Position numbers and translations under genes: made by a program. Source: Odobenus rosmarus divergens (Eukaryota; Chordata; Mammalia; Carnivora; Odobenidae). From it: 64,000 nucleotides of DNA. The DNA lies in the NCBI RefSeq assembly GCF_000321225.1, contig NW_004452137.1, forward strand, positions 89,441 to 153,440, in the 5' to 3' direction. Shown piece after piece: positions 36,581 to 48,890 of this stretch (position 1 is the stretch's first letter; the number at the start of each line of letters is the position of its first letter). The notes below the pieces were generated by a model that searched no databases, was not told where the DNA came from, and saw only the letters and a program-made list of their open reading frames with translations.

Positions 36581-37846
36581 AAAATATCTCTTCTCCTTGG
36601 ATACATTCTCCCTGCACAGCATATATTTCTAGACTCTGCAGAGATGAACCCCTTTCTGAACCTACCATTGACAAAATATTTGTAAACGTTTTTGCCCTGC
36701 TTAAGTCATCACTGACTTCAAGACAGTATTGAAAAAAACAGAGTAAATGTAAATATCCCAAATGGCCCTTCCTTCTAGAGCAGGGTTTCTCTACAAGGAG
36801 CTTGCAGTTCATGAAATGTCTGCACTAACATTAGTGAATGTTTCCTACAAAGAGTTCATGTGCCCTTTGAAATACTGTGTAGCTTTGTTAATTTGTAAGT
36901 GTGTGGAAATTATTCTAGGGAGAGTGTTCGTATTTTCTTAACGCTATCAATGAGGCTGATAATCCACAAAAATTTTAAGAGCCATTGCTTATGAGCCATT
37001 ACAGGGTTGATATGCATTCAAACTCTAAAGTCAGAATGTAATGCAAAATTAACCCTAAATGTTCCTGAATATTCTGTATGAATAGCATGTCTCTCAATTA
37101 GTCCAATAGAAGTATTTTGTTTCCCTTTTTCTCAGGATTGGAAAAGATTTCTTTTTCTTTGTTGGAGCATCAGATGAACTCAGTGGCTTGTATTCAGGAC
37201 GGTGTTGTCATTGGGAAGGGAGGAGGTTGTTTCTTTAAATAAATCATGTCCAGCATGGCATGATGTTTGCATTATTAGGGTCATAAAGCCTTCTGTCTCA
37301 CACTTTCCCCCAGGCATTTACTCAATAAATGGCAGGCATAATTATTAGCACTATTGAATTCTCTGTCACACTTCTTTTCTCTTATTTTAAAAAAAGTTAA
37401 GGGACTACTTCGGGGGAAATATAATTAAAGACAAAATTTCCTCCCAACTCAGAAAATATCTCCACAGAGATAGTAGAGAAATAAAAATAATTTTTTTCTT
37501 GCTGAATAAGCATTAAAACAGAATACGATGTACATGGCAGGCAGTCTGCTAGAAGTTTGCAAAGACAGAAAGAAATCTCATCCTTTTATACACACAAGCA
37601 GATACAACTTATTCCAGGCGTTTTCTCAATATACATATTAGTTCTCATGTAACAGGACTCCACAGTACCATTTTTCACACATAGTTTGTCCTAAATTAAT
37701 TTGGTGTTTGTGGTGTCCACCTGCATTAGCAAATTGGCTTTACCCAAAGGAAAAATAAACTTTTTATGCTTTATAACAAGAGGTAGTTTTGTAACCAGGG
37801 GCACCAGCTAAAGTTAAGCTCCTACACTCCCACAGGAACTGGGAGT
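36581..37846. other. Unique intronic DNA
   Basis: No repeat family or gene was recognised. Confidence 0.5.
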
Positions 37847-38399
37847 AGGGGTACTATCTTTCTTTTTAAAAATGTTTTGACAGATCTTATCTTTTAAAGT
37901 AATCTCTATATCCCACATGAAGTTTGAACTTACAACCCCGAGATTTAAGAGTGCCATGCTTTACTGACTGAGCCAGCCAGGTGCCCTGCTATCTTTTTTT
38001 TTTTTTTTTTAAGTTTTTATTTAAATTCTAGTTAGTGAACATGCAGTGTAATACTAGTTTCAGGTGTATAATATAGTGACTGTACACTGCCATGCATGAC
38101 CTAGTGCTCATCACAAGTATACTCCTTAATCCCTATCACCTTTTTAACCCTTCCTCCCACCCACCCCCCCTCGCCTCCCACCCATCTCCCCTCATTTTAT
38201 TCTCTATAGTTAAGAGTCTGATTTTTGATGTGCCTCTCTCTCTTTTTTCCCCCATGTTCATTTGTTTCATTTCTTAAAGTGAAATCATATGGTATTTGTT
38301 TTTCTCAGACTTATTTTGCTTAACATAACGCTTTCTAGCTCCATCCACATCGTTGCAAATGGAAGGATTTCATTCTTTATTATGGTTGAGTAATATTTC

Positions 38400-38430
<31 letters not shown>

Positions 38431-39054
38431 GCACACCATATCTTCTCTGTCCATTTTTCAGTGGTTGGACACTTGGGCTGTTAACATAATTTGGCTATTG
38501 TAAATAATGCTGCTATAAACGTCGAGGTACATATATCCCTTTGAATTAGTATTTTTGTATTCTTTGGGTAAATACCTTATAGTGTGATTGCTGAGTAGTT
38601 CTATTTTTAACTTTTTGAGGACCCTCCATACTGTTTTCCAGAGTGGCTGTACCAGTTTGCATTCCCACAAATAATGTAAAGTGTTCCCCTTTGTCCACAT
38701 CCTCACCAACACCTGTTGTTTCTTGTGTTGATTTTAGCCATTCTAACAGGTGTGAGGTGATACATCTCATTGTAGTTTTGATTTGCATTTCCCTGACAAT
38801 CAGTGGTGTTGAGCATCTTTTCACATGTTGACCATCTGTATGTCTTCTTTGGAAAAATGTATATTCATGTTTTCTGTCCATTTTTTAATTGATTTTTCAT
38901 TTTTGGGGTGTTGAGTTTTATAAGTTCTTTATATATTTTGGATACTAACCCTTTATCAGATATGTCATTTGCAAATGTCTTCTCCCATCCAGCAGGTTGC
39001 CTTTTAGTGTTGTTGATTATTTCCTTTGCTGTGCAGAGGGGTGCTATCCTTCTT
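37847..39054 (-). mobile_element. L1 with old Can-SINE in its tail
   Basis: An antisense L1 (about 38003-39036) holds the 3' UTR, a TA microsatellite (38401-38428) and ORF2 C-terminal sequence (minus strand, 38458-38712 open, with [16 protein letters not shown]). A degraded SINEC (about 37868-37986, ending CCAGCCAGGTGCCC) lies at the left edge. AGGGGTACTATCTTTCTT (37847-37864) recurs beyond the L1 as AGGGGTGCTATCCTTCTT (39037-39054), and a partial copy (GCTATCTTTT) lies between the SINE and the L1 tail at 37988. Confidence 0.85.
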
Positions 39055-39259
39055 GATGATGACATTTCGAAGAGATGGTTCCCAGGTCAAATGAGAAAAA
39101 TATTCCTAGGTCTCAAAGCTGGCAAGTGGCTTATTTACTCTTAAGAAGAATTACATTTATTTCAAAGAGAGAAAGAGCTTAAAAGTTTGCTAAAGTAAAT
39201 GCTCAGAGAAAGAGGAATTTTTTTCCTTTATTTTCAACTTCGTAAATTTTTATCAATTT

Positions 39260-39375
39260 GTGAAATATAATCTATTTCATAGATATGGGTCCTGAGGCTA
39301 GAGAGTTATAGTGATTTCCTAATGTCTGACTAGCTGGTTAGTGACAATATCTGGAAATCAAGTTTTGATTTCCAA
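39260..39375 (-). mobile_element. MIR SINE relic
   Basis: Antisense MIR-like order: GGTCCTGAGGCTAGAGAG, GTCTGACTAGCTGGTTAGTG, ATCTGGAAATCAAGTTTTGA. Confidence 0.6.
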
Positions 39376-40007
39376 AATTTTATATCTAATGAATAGGCTA
39401 CACCATGCATCATGTCAGTGATATTTCTCTACTATTTGTCTTTTTTTTTTTCATTCTTCCCATGTTTTCAATACAGAAAGTATTGCTCTAATAAGGGTTT
39501 TCTTTTCTAAGTATAGGCATCACGGGATTCATGCAGCACCTGCATCACTGTGAGGGGTGATGGTGAATGGTGATGTCTAAGTCAATATATGTGTACTTGA
39601 ATGTGTTTATTTGGGAAAATTTGGGGATTTCTTCTTATTTCTTATGTAACACTTTTAATTTGAGGTCTTTATGCACATGCACACACATGTATAATTTTAT
39701 ATAAAGACAGCAGGTCTATCTTTTCCTTTTCTTTGTTTGTGTGTACCTTCCTTTCTTAAATTTCCTCTCCCTGCAACCCTCGTCTGCCCTCTCGTAACCT
39801 TTTTGATTTCAAATATTTATCCTTACTAACATGATCCTATCTATATAGGCACATTCAGACACAAACATATATTTGTGCATTCACAGGGCATGATTCATTA
39901 TTCCTAGTGTTATATAAATGCCTCATACTTTTAATTTTTCCACTTATTACTTAAAAGGACCTCATGGCTCTAAATGACATGTAACTTAACTCCTAAAATG
40001 ATACACA
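39376..40007. other. Intronic DNA, nothing recognised
   Basis: T- and CA-rich short tracts only. Confidence 0.5.
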
Positions 40008-40400
40008 GTGTCATGTTGTCAAAGAAAACCAGAGCCAGACAGTAGTTAAGGCAATAAAAGCAGATTTTTATTCAGGGACTATTGCCGTTGGGGGAAAGAT
40101 CTCCGCATAGAACTGGGCTCAATTTTGAGTACAGCATGGACAAGTAGGGATTTACAGGTAAGGAGCGGGGTGGGGTTGATGGGTGGAAAATGACAGAAAG
40201 GAAAGAAACATCAGGGGCACAGGAGGGTTCTGGTCAACCCAGCTTGACAGGATTCTTGCTGAAAGCAGGCCAAAGTTGTCAGATATTACCTGGAGAATGG
40301 TGGAGGATGAGGAATTGGATCTGATATCCAAGACGCCCAGACACTGGAGGTGGGGGTTCTGGCTACCCTGATTTAGCAAGATTCCTGCCACAACCTGGTG
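40008..40400 (-). mobile_element. Probable endogenous-retrovirus LTR
   Basis: Read on the minus strand, the segment has an LTR-like layout: a U3-like part, then a polyadenylation signal (AATAAA, plus-strand complement at about 40058), a T-rich R/U5-like part, and an end near 40008. The U3-like part contains an imperfect direct repeat (40220-40262 against 40350-40391), as enhancers in retroviral LTRs often do. The family is not assigned. I see no intact viral gene. Confidence 0.5.
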
Positions 40401-41110
40401 CTACGGTCTTGGCAGATGCTAAGGAACTTGACTAAAGTTTGGTCAAGGGGAATCCTTGTCAGTGTATGGAACGTAACTTATCCAGAACTCTTTTATTTTG
40501 CTCCAGATATTTAGGATTAATGCTTCTTTAAATTTATGTTCTCAAGGGCCAGGACTTTTATTTCTGCGAATACATTATCAGGTGTAGGATTGTTGGGAGA
40601 AGAGTTGTATTTTCTTAGTTTAAAATACTCTTGCCAAAAGGCTTGCAATGCTTCAAGTTTTGACTGTATCTATACGAGAGACCCTCCTCCAAAGGATACT
40701 TTTTTAGCCATCTTTTACACAGGGACACAGAATGAATTCCGCCACACATCTGCAAATGGCTTTGGCTTCTCCTCTTCATTTGCAATGGTAGACCTTGAAA
40801 GAAAAATACCATGCAAATATCCTGGTGGTCACACTGAATGTTGAGACTGATAAAAAGAAAAGGGAAAGAGTGGCTTCAGATAATACAGAGGCCTTTTAAC
40901 AAAATAATCCATGACCTTTCTGCCAAGATTCAGAGGAGTTTCATAGTTCTCCTGAATTTCCTGAGGGCAGACATTGCAAGTGTTTCCCAGGATGCAACTC
41001 CACGTGGTCACCAATTTAATATACTGACCAACCCAAGTAAAAGCCACTTTTATTCAATCTGCTTGCCTATGAAATACAAGAATATACACTTTGGAACAGC
41101 TTTGACAACT
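40401..41110 (-). other. Possible internal ERV remnant next to the LTR
   Basis: Two minus-strand frames (40829-41047, 72 codons; 40615-40812, 65 codons) abut in order and could be pieces of one broken viral reading frame, but I cannot assign either to a viral protein. It may instead be host intron or more LTR. Confidence 0.3.
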
Positions 41111-41399
41111 GGGGGGAGAATAATTTAAAGCTTTCTTCCTTTAGATGTGCTTTTGAGTTACTAATCTGACTATATATATTCCTAAATATAGCTTTCTTGG
41201 CAATTCGCAGAACAGTAAATTTCCTATAGAAAGCATTTAAAAGTCCTGAGCATGGCATTTAAGAGTTTTGATATTTGAATTTTGCCAATTCTACTAATTT
41301 TGGGTTTTACCCAGTAGCTCAATGAGTACCCTCTATGCACTTTAGACTATATTGCTTGCTGGTTTATAATGTATATGCCCTGAGCACTTTCCTTATACA

Positions 41400-41600
41400 T
41401 TGTTATTACTTCTATCATTCCCTCTGCTTAGGATACCTTTCCCTCTACTGCATTTAATAATTCTATGCATCATTCAAAGCCCAACACAAATATGTTTTTT
41501 TTCATGAAATTTTCCATGATCGTTTAACCTGAAGTTGATCTCTCCTAATGCCTTACTCCTGTCACATTTTGTCATATGCTATCCTCATCATGATGTGTGT
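41400..41600 (-). mobile_element. L2 LINE 3' fragment
   Basis: Antisense L2-like order: CTCTGCTTAGGATACCTTTCC, ATTCAAAGCCCAACACAAAT and GAAATTTTCCATGATCG blocks. Confidence 0.65.
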
Positions 41601-41764
41601 TCTTTTTTATCTATATATTACATGCTACTGGGTTAGGTATAATGTATTGCTTATGTTTTTTGCTTTTTTCCAAAGATTTCTACATGTAAGAGGAACCAAG
41701 AAAATATTTACAGGGTTCATTTATTATAGAGACCATATAATGGGCAAAGATACCTAGGGTTGAA

Positions 41765-41935
41765 AACTAATCATTTACTATCTGTGTGACCTTGGAGAAA
41801 TTATTCTGAATCTATGCTTTCTTGCTTGCGAAATGAATATAATGTCACTTACATTTCTGGGAAATTATGAGAATTAATGATATATGTAAAACGTCTGCCA
41901 CATGTCTGACATATACATATGATAAATACTGGATA
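41765..41935 (+). mobile_element. MIR SINE relic
   Basis: Sense MIR: TGTGTGACCTTGGAGAAATT, TGCTTGCGAAATGAATATAA, then GATAAATACTGG at its end. Confidence 0.8.
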
Positions 41936-43270
41936 CTGTTTTTTTTTTAAGAATAAATGACAGGAAACTATGGTTATGGCTGCCATAGTAAGTGATTCTT
42001 TAAATGTAGGCAGAAATGCTGTAAATACATTGAATGGAAGTTTGCATTTCTGCAATTCTTACTTTTGTTATATTTCTGTGGGCAAAGCAAACCTTGAGAT
42101 CTCACGACACTACTCCAGATCTTTGAATTTTATGAGGCTTAAATCTGCAGGCATTGGACACACTCTGGAGGATTTTTTAATTTAAAACAAAAGCTAAAAA
42201 AACAAAGTCACGTTGAAACATTAAAACATCACTCCGTGATAAGCGTTAATTTCTGTCGTATTTGCATTTAGAATAAATTGAGCACTATTGGTTCTGACAG
42301 GATAACAAAGGAGCATAAAGTGTAAGGAAGGATTCCAAGAATGATGGGGACAAGTCGCAGGAAACAAGAGCCAGTTTGTAGGAGCTTCCACTGGCCCGAT
42401 CTAGGATCATCATCAAATTAAATAATTATTAGTAGAAAAAGGAAGAGATACATGGTTCCAAGCACTCATTATTCTATATGGGCTAGTGTATATTTATTCA
42501 TTAAAAAATTCTATCTCTGATAATTAATTTTAAAATGAAGGAGTGGATAGAATATGTGATATCCAAACTCAGAAAAGAAAGGAACTATATAGCTTTAAGA
42601 AGACACTTCATGGAGAAAGTGAGATGAGGTAATTTTTCTATCTAGATTGACAGAATAGGTGAAGGCACTCCAGGTTGATGTGAGAATCTTTAAATTCATT
42701 TTAATTTCAGTTTCAGTTAATTCGTGCAAATGAAAATAGACAAAAATACATTTAAAGATTTTCAAGAAATATTCTTTCGTTGATAATTAAATATAGCACA
42801 CATAAGAGGAAAGATATGGAACCTGAGCAAAGAAGACGGAAGGAGAATAAAGGTCGTTTCAAGCCAGAGGGCAGATGGCTTTGACCTTGGCATAACAGGA
42901 GAGCACTATATTTTAAACTATAAGTTGATGCAAATAGAACTTTAAGGTTAGAAAGCCGGATTTGAGAACAGTGCATTAAATGGATTGAGAAGCAAAAAAA
43001 AAAAAAAAAAATCAGTTAATATAGTGCTATAAATAGATAATGAGAACTTGAGCTGGGACAGTAAATGCAAATAAAAGTGTTCAAATATTCAGAGTTAGGG
43101 AAGAGATGGGATTGAATCAGTTGGAGAACCACTAGTGCACAAGGTGGCAAGTACTCAAAGGACTAATCTCTGAGAAATGAAGTACTAAGAAGTTAGAAAC
43201 AGGGGCTATGCAATAGATTATTTAGAAATATGACCATGATCACTCTTGTATACATACTCATTTACAATAT
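41936..43270. other. Unique AT-rich intronic DNA
   Basis: A poly(A) tract lies near 42994-43011. No gene or repeat family was recognised. Confidence 0.5.
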
Positions 43271-43654
43271 GATTTTGAATGTTTTCCCATGAAGAAATGA
43301 AGTGTATTTCTCTGCCTCTTAAATGTGTCCTGGACTTGTGACTTGCTTTGTGACAGATGCAATATGGCAGATTGGATGTTATTCTACATCCAAGACTAAA
43401 TCTGAAAATACTCCTTTATTTCTGCTAATTTTCTTAGCACCCTAACCAACTGGAATACAAATAAGCACAGGCTAACTCTCTGGATGATGAGGGACATGAG
43501 ACTGTGTCTTCACTTACAAACTGATAATGAGTCAACCACAGAAATAGAGCCATTTATTTGACCAGGAAATTACCTGATTTGCAAAGAATAAGCCCAGCCT
43601 GAAGGAGCCATGCCCAGATGAGCTCAGGTCAAATTTTTGACATTCGGAATCATG
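43271..43654 (+). mobile_element. Possible ancient LTR
   Basis: The text pattern (TGGACTTGTGACTTGCTTTG, GATGCAATATGGCAGA, a TGGATGATGAGGGACATGAG block and a terminal AATAAATGAATG) resembles ERVL-type LTRs. The family cannot be named with confidence. Confidence 0.4.
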
Positions 43655-44205
43655 AAATAAATGAATGACAATGAAATGGACAAATTCCTAAAAATAATGG
43701 GTATTACTAATATTGACATAGGGACAGTTAGGATATCTGAACAGTTGAATATCTCTTAAAGCATTAAATCTGTAAATAAGGACCTTCTCACAAAGGAAAT
43801 TGCAAACCAAGTGGTTTACATGTCAGTTCTACTCATTGAGGTAAGAAATATTACCAGTCTTACACAAATTCATTCAGATAATAGGAAAAGAAGGCCCACG
43901 TCCCAATTTTTTTTATGAGCTAAACATAACCTAGATATGAAGCTTTACATGGATATGATGAGAAACGACATTATAACTAAATTTCTTCCATGAAAATAAA
44001 TGTAAAAATCCTAAACAAAATATTAGCTGACTGAATCTAACAGAATTATATATAATAAAATGATTGATTTCAGTAATGAGAGTTTGATTTAACGTAGTCA
44101 TTAATCGTATGTGAAATGAATCAGTGTAATTCAGCACATTAATAGTGTAAAAGAAAAAAATATATATGATCATCTCAATAGACGCATTTATGAGACCAGT
44201 TTTTC

Positions 44206-44600
44206 CTGTGATACTGCTACATTACAAATTACTCCAAAAGCCTGATTGATGGCTTACAATAACATTTAGTTTTCAAACTTATGTTGAAGCGTCACTGGGG
44301 AGTGTCTGCTTCAGGGTATGAATCAAATTCAGGTTTACTCTCTCTGTTTTCTTTTTGAAGAAGCCTGAAGTTGCAGGAGTTATCTGGGGGAATTTCTTCA
44401 CGTGGCCATTAGCAGGAGAACAAGAAACTAAGCAAAATCAGACAAACAACATTTACAGTCTTCAATGTGTCATGTCCATTAACATTCTTTTGAAGTGTCA
44501 CAGAACCAAATGAGTGGTGTGGGGGTTTCTTTCCTGCCTACATGAGCAATATGGCCAAGGATGGGAGGAAGGAAAGAGCTGTAAGCAAATAACGTACACC
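44206..44600. mobile_element. Old interspersed repeat inside L1M, family not assigned
   Basis: Begins with a CTGCTACATTACAAATTACT block and includes TTCTTCACGTGGCCATTAGC. It looks like a common old mammalian repeat that I recognise but cannot name. Confidence 0.5.
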
Positions 44601-45371
44601 ACAATGAAAAAAAAAAAACCCTAAAATGTTAGACTGCATTCAAAGTCCATTCATGCTTAAAACTGAACAGATTTAGAAAACAGAAATAAAACTTTTTTTA
44701 TATCTGATTTTTAAAAATTGAAATGTTGACCAAAAATGCCTATGGGAAATACCATATTTGTGGTCTTGAAAGCTCTTCCCCCTGCAATCTGGAATAAACA
44801 AAGAATGTATTTATCACAAATTTTATTGAAAATTGTAGAAAAGTCCTTGGTCCTTGATAGCAAAGTAAGATAAGGAATTTAAATAAAAGACCTAAGGATT
44901 GAAAAACTAGAAACTTACATTTTTGCAGACAATATGATTATACATGTAAGAAAATACAAAATATTCCACAAATAATTTTTATAGTTGATTATTTGCTGAA
45001 TGCAAAATCATATACAAAAATCCATGTTTTAATATGCTAGCAATATATAATTTTAAATGTTTATAATTTTAAATATAATCAGATAAAAATATTTTTCAAA
45101 CATTTACAAATTTAGGTGGCACAACTCCATTGAACAACTCTGAATATAAAAGATTAATAATTTGGTCTGTATTTATATTACCAATGTCTGTTCATCAAAA
45201 GACACCATTAAGAGATTGAAAATTTTTACAGTGGAAGAGGTAATTATGTTTTTGATACATTTAACCACCAAAGGGCTCATGAATGGAATATATAAATACC
45301 ACCTGCAAATAAATAATAAACAATGGGCAAACCAATGGAGAAAAGGCAAAAGGCATGAGCAGGCATTTTAT

Positions 45372-45584
45372 AAAAAACAATATTTAGGGTGTCTGGGTGG
45401 CTCAGTCAGTTAAGCATCTGCCTTCGGCTCAGGTCATGATCCCGGGGTCCTGGGATTGAGCCCCGGGTTGGGTTTCCTGCTCATTGGGGAGTCTGCTTTT
45501 CCCTTTCCCTCTGCCCCTCTCCCTGCTTGTGTGCTCTCTCACTCTCTCTCTCAAATAAATATTTTTTTTTAAAAATCATATTTA
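45372..45584 (+). mobile_element. Can-SINE inside L1M
   Basis: Sense SINEC beginning GGGTGTCTGGGTGGCTCAG. The imperfect TSD is AAAAAACAATATTTA (45372-45386) against AAAAATCATATTTA (45571-45584). Confidence 0.94.
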
Positions 45585-47032
45585 AATATTATTTTTTGTA
45601 AAGTAGTCACTTTGAGTCACCAGTAAAATATAAATTATAGCTAAAATGAAATGCTATTGTACAACCAGTAGGGTGACTGAAAATTTAAAAATCCTGACAA
45701 TACCATAGTATATAAGAATTTGAGGCAATTGAAATTCTTCACCTTTCCTATGATATAGCTGATTTGGAAAATTCTCTGGCAGTATTTACTGAAGCTGAAA
45801 ATGTATGCTCTATAATGAAGCAATTCTTTCTTGGTTATGTACTTGGCATACAAGTATTTGTATGTTAAATACAAGGCATATGAAATATTCATAGCATTCA
45901 TAATAGTCAAAAACTGGCAAAAAAAGGTGTCTGTTGGCATTAAGAATAGATACATTGCAATAAAATTACTCATTACTATATACTATGCAGTGATAAAAAC
46001 TAACAAACTATTTCTCCACATAATAGGGAAGAGTTTCACAAACTCCATGTTGTATAAAACAAATCAACTAAAAGACATTTAGCATTTGCATAAATTTCAG
46101 ACATAGGCAAGTGATTATGAAGTAATAGAAATAAAAATATTGGTTATATTCGGGGAAGAAAGTGAATGTAATAAATGGGTGAAGTCAAAGAATATCATCT
46201 AGGTTGCATGGTTCATTTTTAAAATTTCTTACATGTTCACTTTGTGAGAGTTCATGCAATGTGCCCTGGGGATTGTGTATTTCTTTTCTGCATAAGTGCT
46301 ACAACTCAACAAAATTTTTATTTTAAAAAAATGACCTGAGAACAATGGTATCACCTGAAAATTACAGCAAGTATTCACATACATTTACTCACTGATGAAA
46401 CATAATTAATATATCTATCCTAAAGCCACAAACAAATTAGATGGTCTACTATCATTTGCTCCACTTGGCATTGTTTTGAAGGTCTTAGCCAGTATAATTA
46501 ACAAAGAGAAAAATATAAAAGTTATGAGAATAAAAGATGGTTGGTATTATTGAAAGAAAATATTCCTGTCCACTTGAAAAGGCCAAACAAATCAACTACG
46601 TAACTATAACAAGTACTACGTTTGTTTAGTAAGATATCTGGAATCAAGGTCAACTTAGTCAGTAGTTTTAAAAGAAACTAGCAACATTCATGTAGGCAGT
46701 GGAATGGAAAAATCCACCCACAGTAAAAGCAATAAGCCTAACATGAAATGAGCAAAAACTCATTGAAGTAACTTTAAAGCATTGCTGAATCATATAAAAG
46801 TCCTAGAATAATATATGAGACCATCTATCTTTGGGATTGAAAGGTACCCTTTTGTTGCATATTTCCTTAAATATAAATATAATATGAATGCAGTTTCAGT
46901 TAAATTCTTTATAGACTTTTTTATGAAATTGACAAACTGATTATAAAATTCACTGAGAATACACAGATACAGAAAATTTAGCAATAAAACTATAAATAAA
47001 AATAATAGGGGAAAAATATAGGAAATAACAAA

Positions 47033-47845
47033 TTATAGCACACAGCTTTGTCCTTTTTTTAAAATTTTTTTATTGTTATGTTAATCACCATACATTACAT
47101 CATTAGTTTTTGATGTAGTGTTCCATGATTCATTGTTTGTGCATAANNNNNNNNNNNNNNNNNNNNNNNNNNNNNNNNNNNNNNNNNNNNNNNNNNNNNN
47201 NNNNNNNNNNNNNNNNNNNNNNNNNNNNNNNNNNNNNNNNNNNNNNNNNNNNNNNNNNNNNNNNNNNNNNNNNNNNNNNNNNNNNNNNNNNNNNNNNNNN
47301 NNNNNNNNNNNNNNNNNNNNNNNNNNNNNNNNNNNNNNNNNNNNNNNNNNNNNNNNNNNNNNNNNNNNNNNNNNNNNNNNNNNNNNNNNNNNNNNNNNNN
47401 NNNNNNNNNNNNNNNNNNNNNNNNNNNNNNNNNNNNNNNNNNNNNNNNNNNNNNNNNNNNNNNNNNNNNNNNNNNNNNNNNNNNNNNNNNNNNNNNNNNN
47501 NNNNNNNNNNNNNNNNNNNNNNNNNNNNNNNNNNNNNNNNNNNNNNNNNNNNNNNNNNNNNNNNNNNNNNNNNNNNNNNNNNNNNNNNNNNNNNNNNNNN
47601 NNNNNNNNNNNNNNNNNNNNNNNNNNNNNNNNNNNNNNNNNNNNNNNNNNNNNNNNNNNNNNNNNNNNNNNNNNNNNNNNNNNNNNNNNNNNNNNNNNNN
47701 NNNNNNNNNNNNNNNNNNNNNNNNNNNNNNNNNNNNNNNNNAGTAGTGCAATTGCTGGATCGTATGGTAGCTCTATTTTCAACTGTTTGAGGAACCTCCA
47801 TACTGTTTTCCAGAGTGGTTGCACCAGCTTATAGCACACAGCTTT
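47033..47845 (-). mobile_element. Young L1 with perfect 17-bp TSD and an assembly gap
   Basis: Antisense carnivore L1 3' UTR (47050-47146), 595 N, then ORF2 C-terminal sequence (47742-47828). The TSD TTATAGCACACAGCTTT is perfect at 47033-47049 and 47829-47845. The spacing roughly matches the same interval in the copy at 10788-11944, so the gap size looks right. Confidence 0.95.
47147..47741. other. Assembly gap (595 N)
   Basis: A run of unknown bases inside the young L1. ORFs read across it are meaningless. Confidence 1.
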
Positions 47846-48341
47846 AATAGTTAAACCATGATATAGTGTTGCAACAAATTCATCAATACATCAGAATAGA
47901 GGTTTCAAAACATACAGTAAAAAGAATTTGGTACATCAGAAAAAGTCATTTCAAAGTCAGTGGGGAAAGGACTGTCACAACTGTGCTGAGACAATTGGCT
48001 ATGCTTATCTAAATTATATTCCCATCTTTTCATATATACCTATATGAAAAACATAAATATAATAGATTCCAAAATTAATTTTGTAGTTTAGCAACAATTA
48101 ATTAATATATCTTGCTGTGAAGACACAGCCACTTTGAAAGAACAGTATTGGGATGGAGAAGATCTATTTGTGCAAGAGCAATACAGACACCATAAAGGAA
48201 AAGATTTATCTCCATATTTAAAAGAAATTGGGGAGTTAGTAAATGTAAAAATCTGTTAAAGACTTGGAAAATATTTTCACCATAATGACAGTTAAAAACC
48301 TTACTGGACAGGAGCTTCTGTAAATCAATAGATTAAATAAC

Positions 48342-48890
48342 TACGGGTTGAGTTGTATCCCCCAAAATTCGTGTGTTGAAGTCTCCCCGCCCAGTACCTT
48401 AGATGTAACATCATCTGAGGATGGGTGTTTATAGAAGCTACCATGTTAAAATAGGTTACTAGAGTGGGCTCTAAACTAATATGAGTGGAGTCCTTATGAA
48501 AAGGGAAGATTAGGGGTGCCTGGGTGGCTCAGTCGTTAAGCATCTGCCTTTGGCTCAGTTCATCATCCCGGGGTCCTGGGATCAAGTCCCACATCGGGCT
48601 CCCCCCACCCCTGTCAAATAAATAAATAAAATCTTTAAAAAAAGAAGGGAAGATTAGTCACAGAGTCACCCATAGAAGACAATATAAAGACACGTAGGGA
48701 AAAGATGTGATCTGCAAGCCACAAGAGAGAGGTGTGGGACGGAATTTTCCCTCACAGGCCTCATAAGGAATCAACTCTCCCAACAGCTTGATTCTGAGTT
48801 TCTAGCCTCTAGAATTGTGAGACAAAAAAATTCTGTTGCTTGAGTCACCCATTCTGTGACAGCAGCCCCAGCAAGCCAGTCCAATAACAG
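48342..48890 (+). mobile_element. MLT1-type MaLR LTR split by a Can-SINE
   Basis: The LTR starts with GGGTTGAGTTGTATCCCCCA (48346), includes GGAGTCCTTATGAAAAGGGA, and ends with TTCTAGCCTCTAGAATTGTG and CCATTCTGTGACAGCAGCCC blocks. It is an ancient solo LTR without viral genes. Confidence 0.85.
48501..48656 (+). mobile_element. Internally deleted Can-SINE in MLT1
   Basis: Sense SINEC of only about 132 bases: the head is present, but the segment from CTGCTCAGCGGG through most of the CT tract is missing. The TSD AAGGGAAGATTA is perfect at 48501-48512 and 48645-48656. Confidence 0.95.

Larger units (their letters stand above)
43655..46340 (+). mobile_element. Decayed L1M copy, sense, with nested insertions
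   Basis: ORF2-like sequence in sense orientation (ATGCAAAAATCCTAAACAAA-like near 44000; ATGATCATCTCAATAGACGC near 44166; TTTTTGCAGACAATATGATT near 44919) runs to an L1M-type 3' UTR (CATAATAGTCAAAAACTGGC near 45897) and ends near 46340. An older repeat interrupts it at about 44206-44600 and a Can-SINE at 45387-45570. All frames are broken. Confidence 0.75.

Noticed and set aside
36450..36812. 120-codon minus-strand ORF
   Set aside because: Its C-terminal third is antisense Can-SINE sequence and the rest has no domain.
47081..47839. Long ORFs (over 200 codons) on both strands near 47.1-47.8 kb
   Set aside because: They run through 595 N and exist only because unknown bases contain no stop codons.
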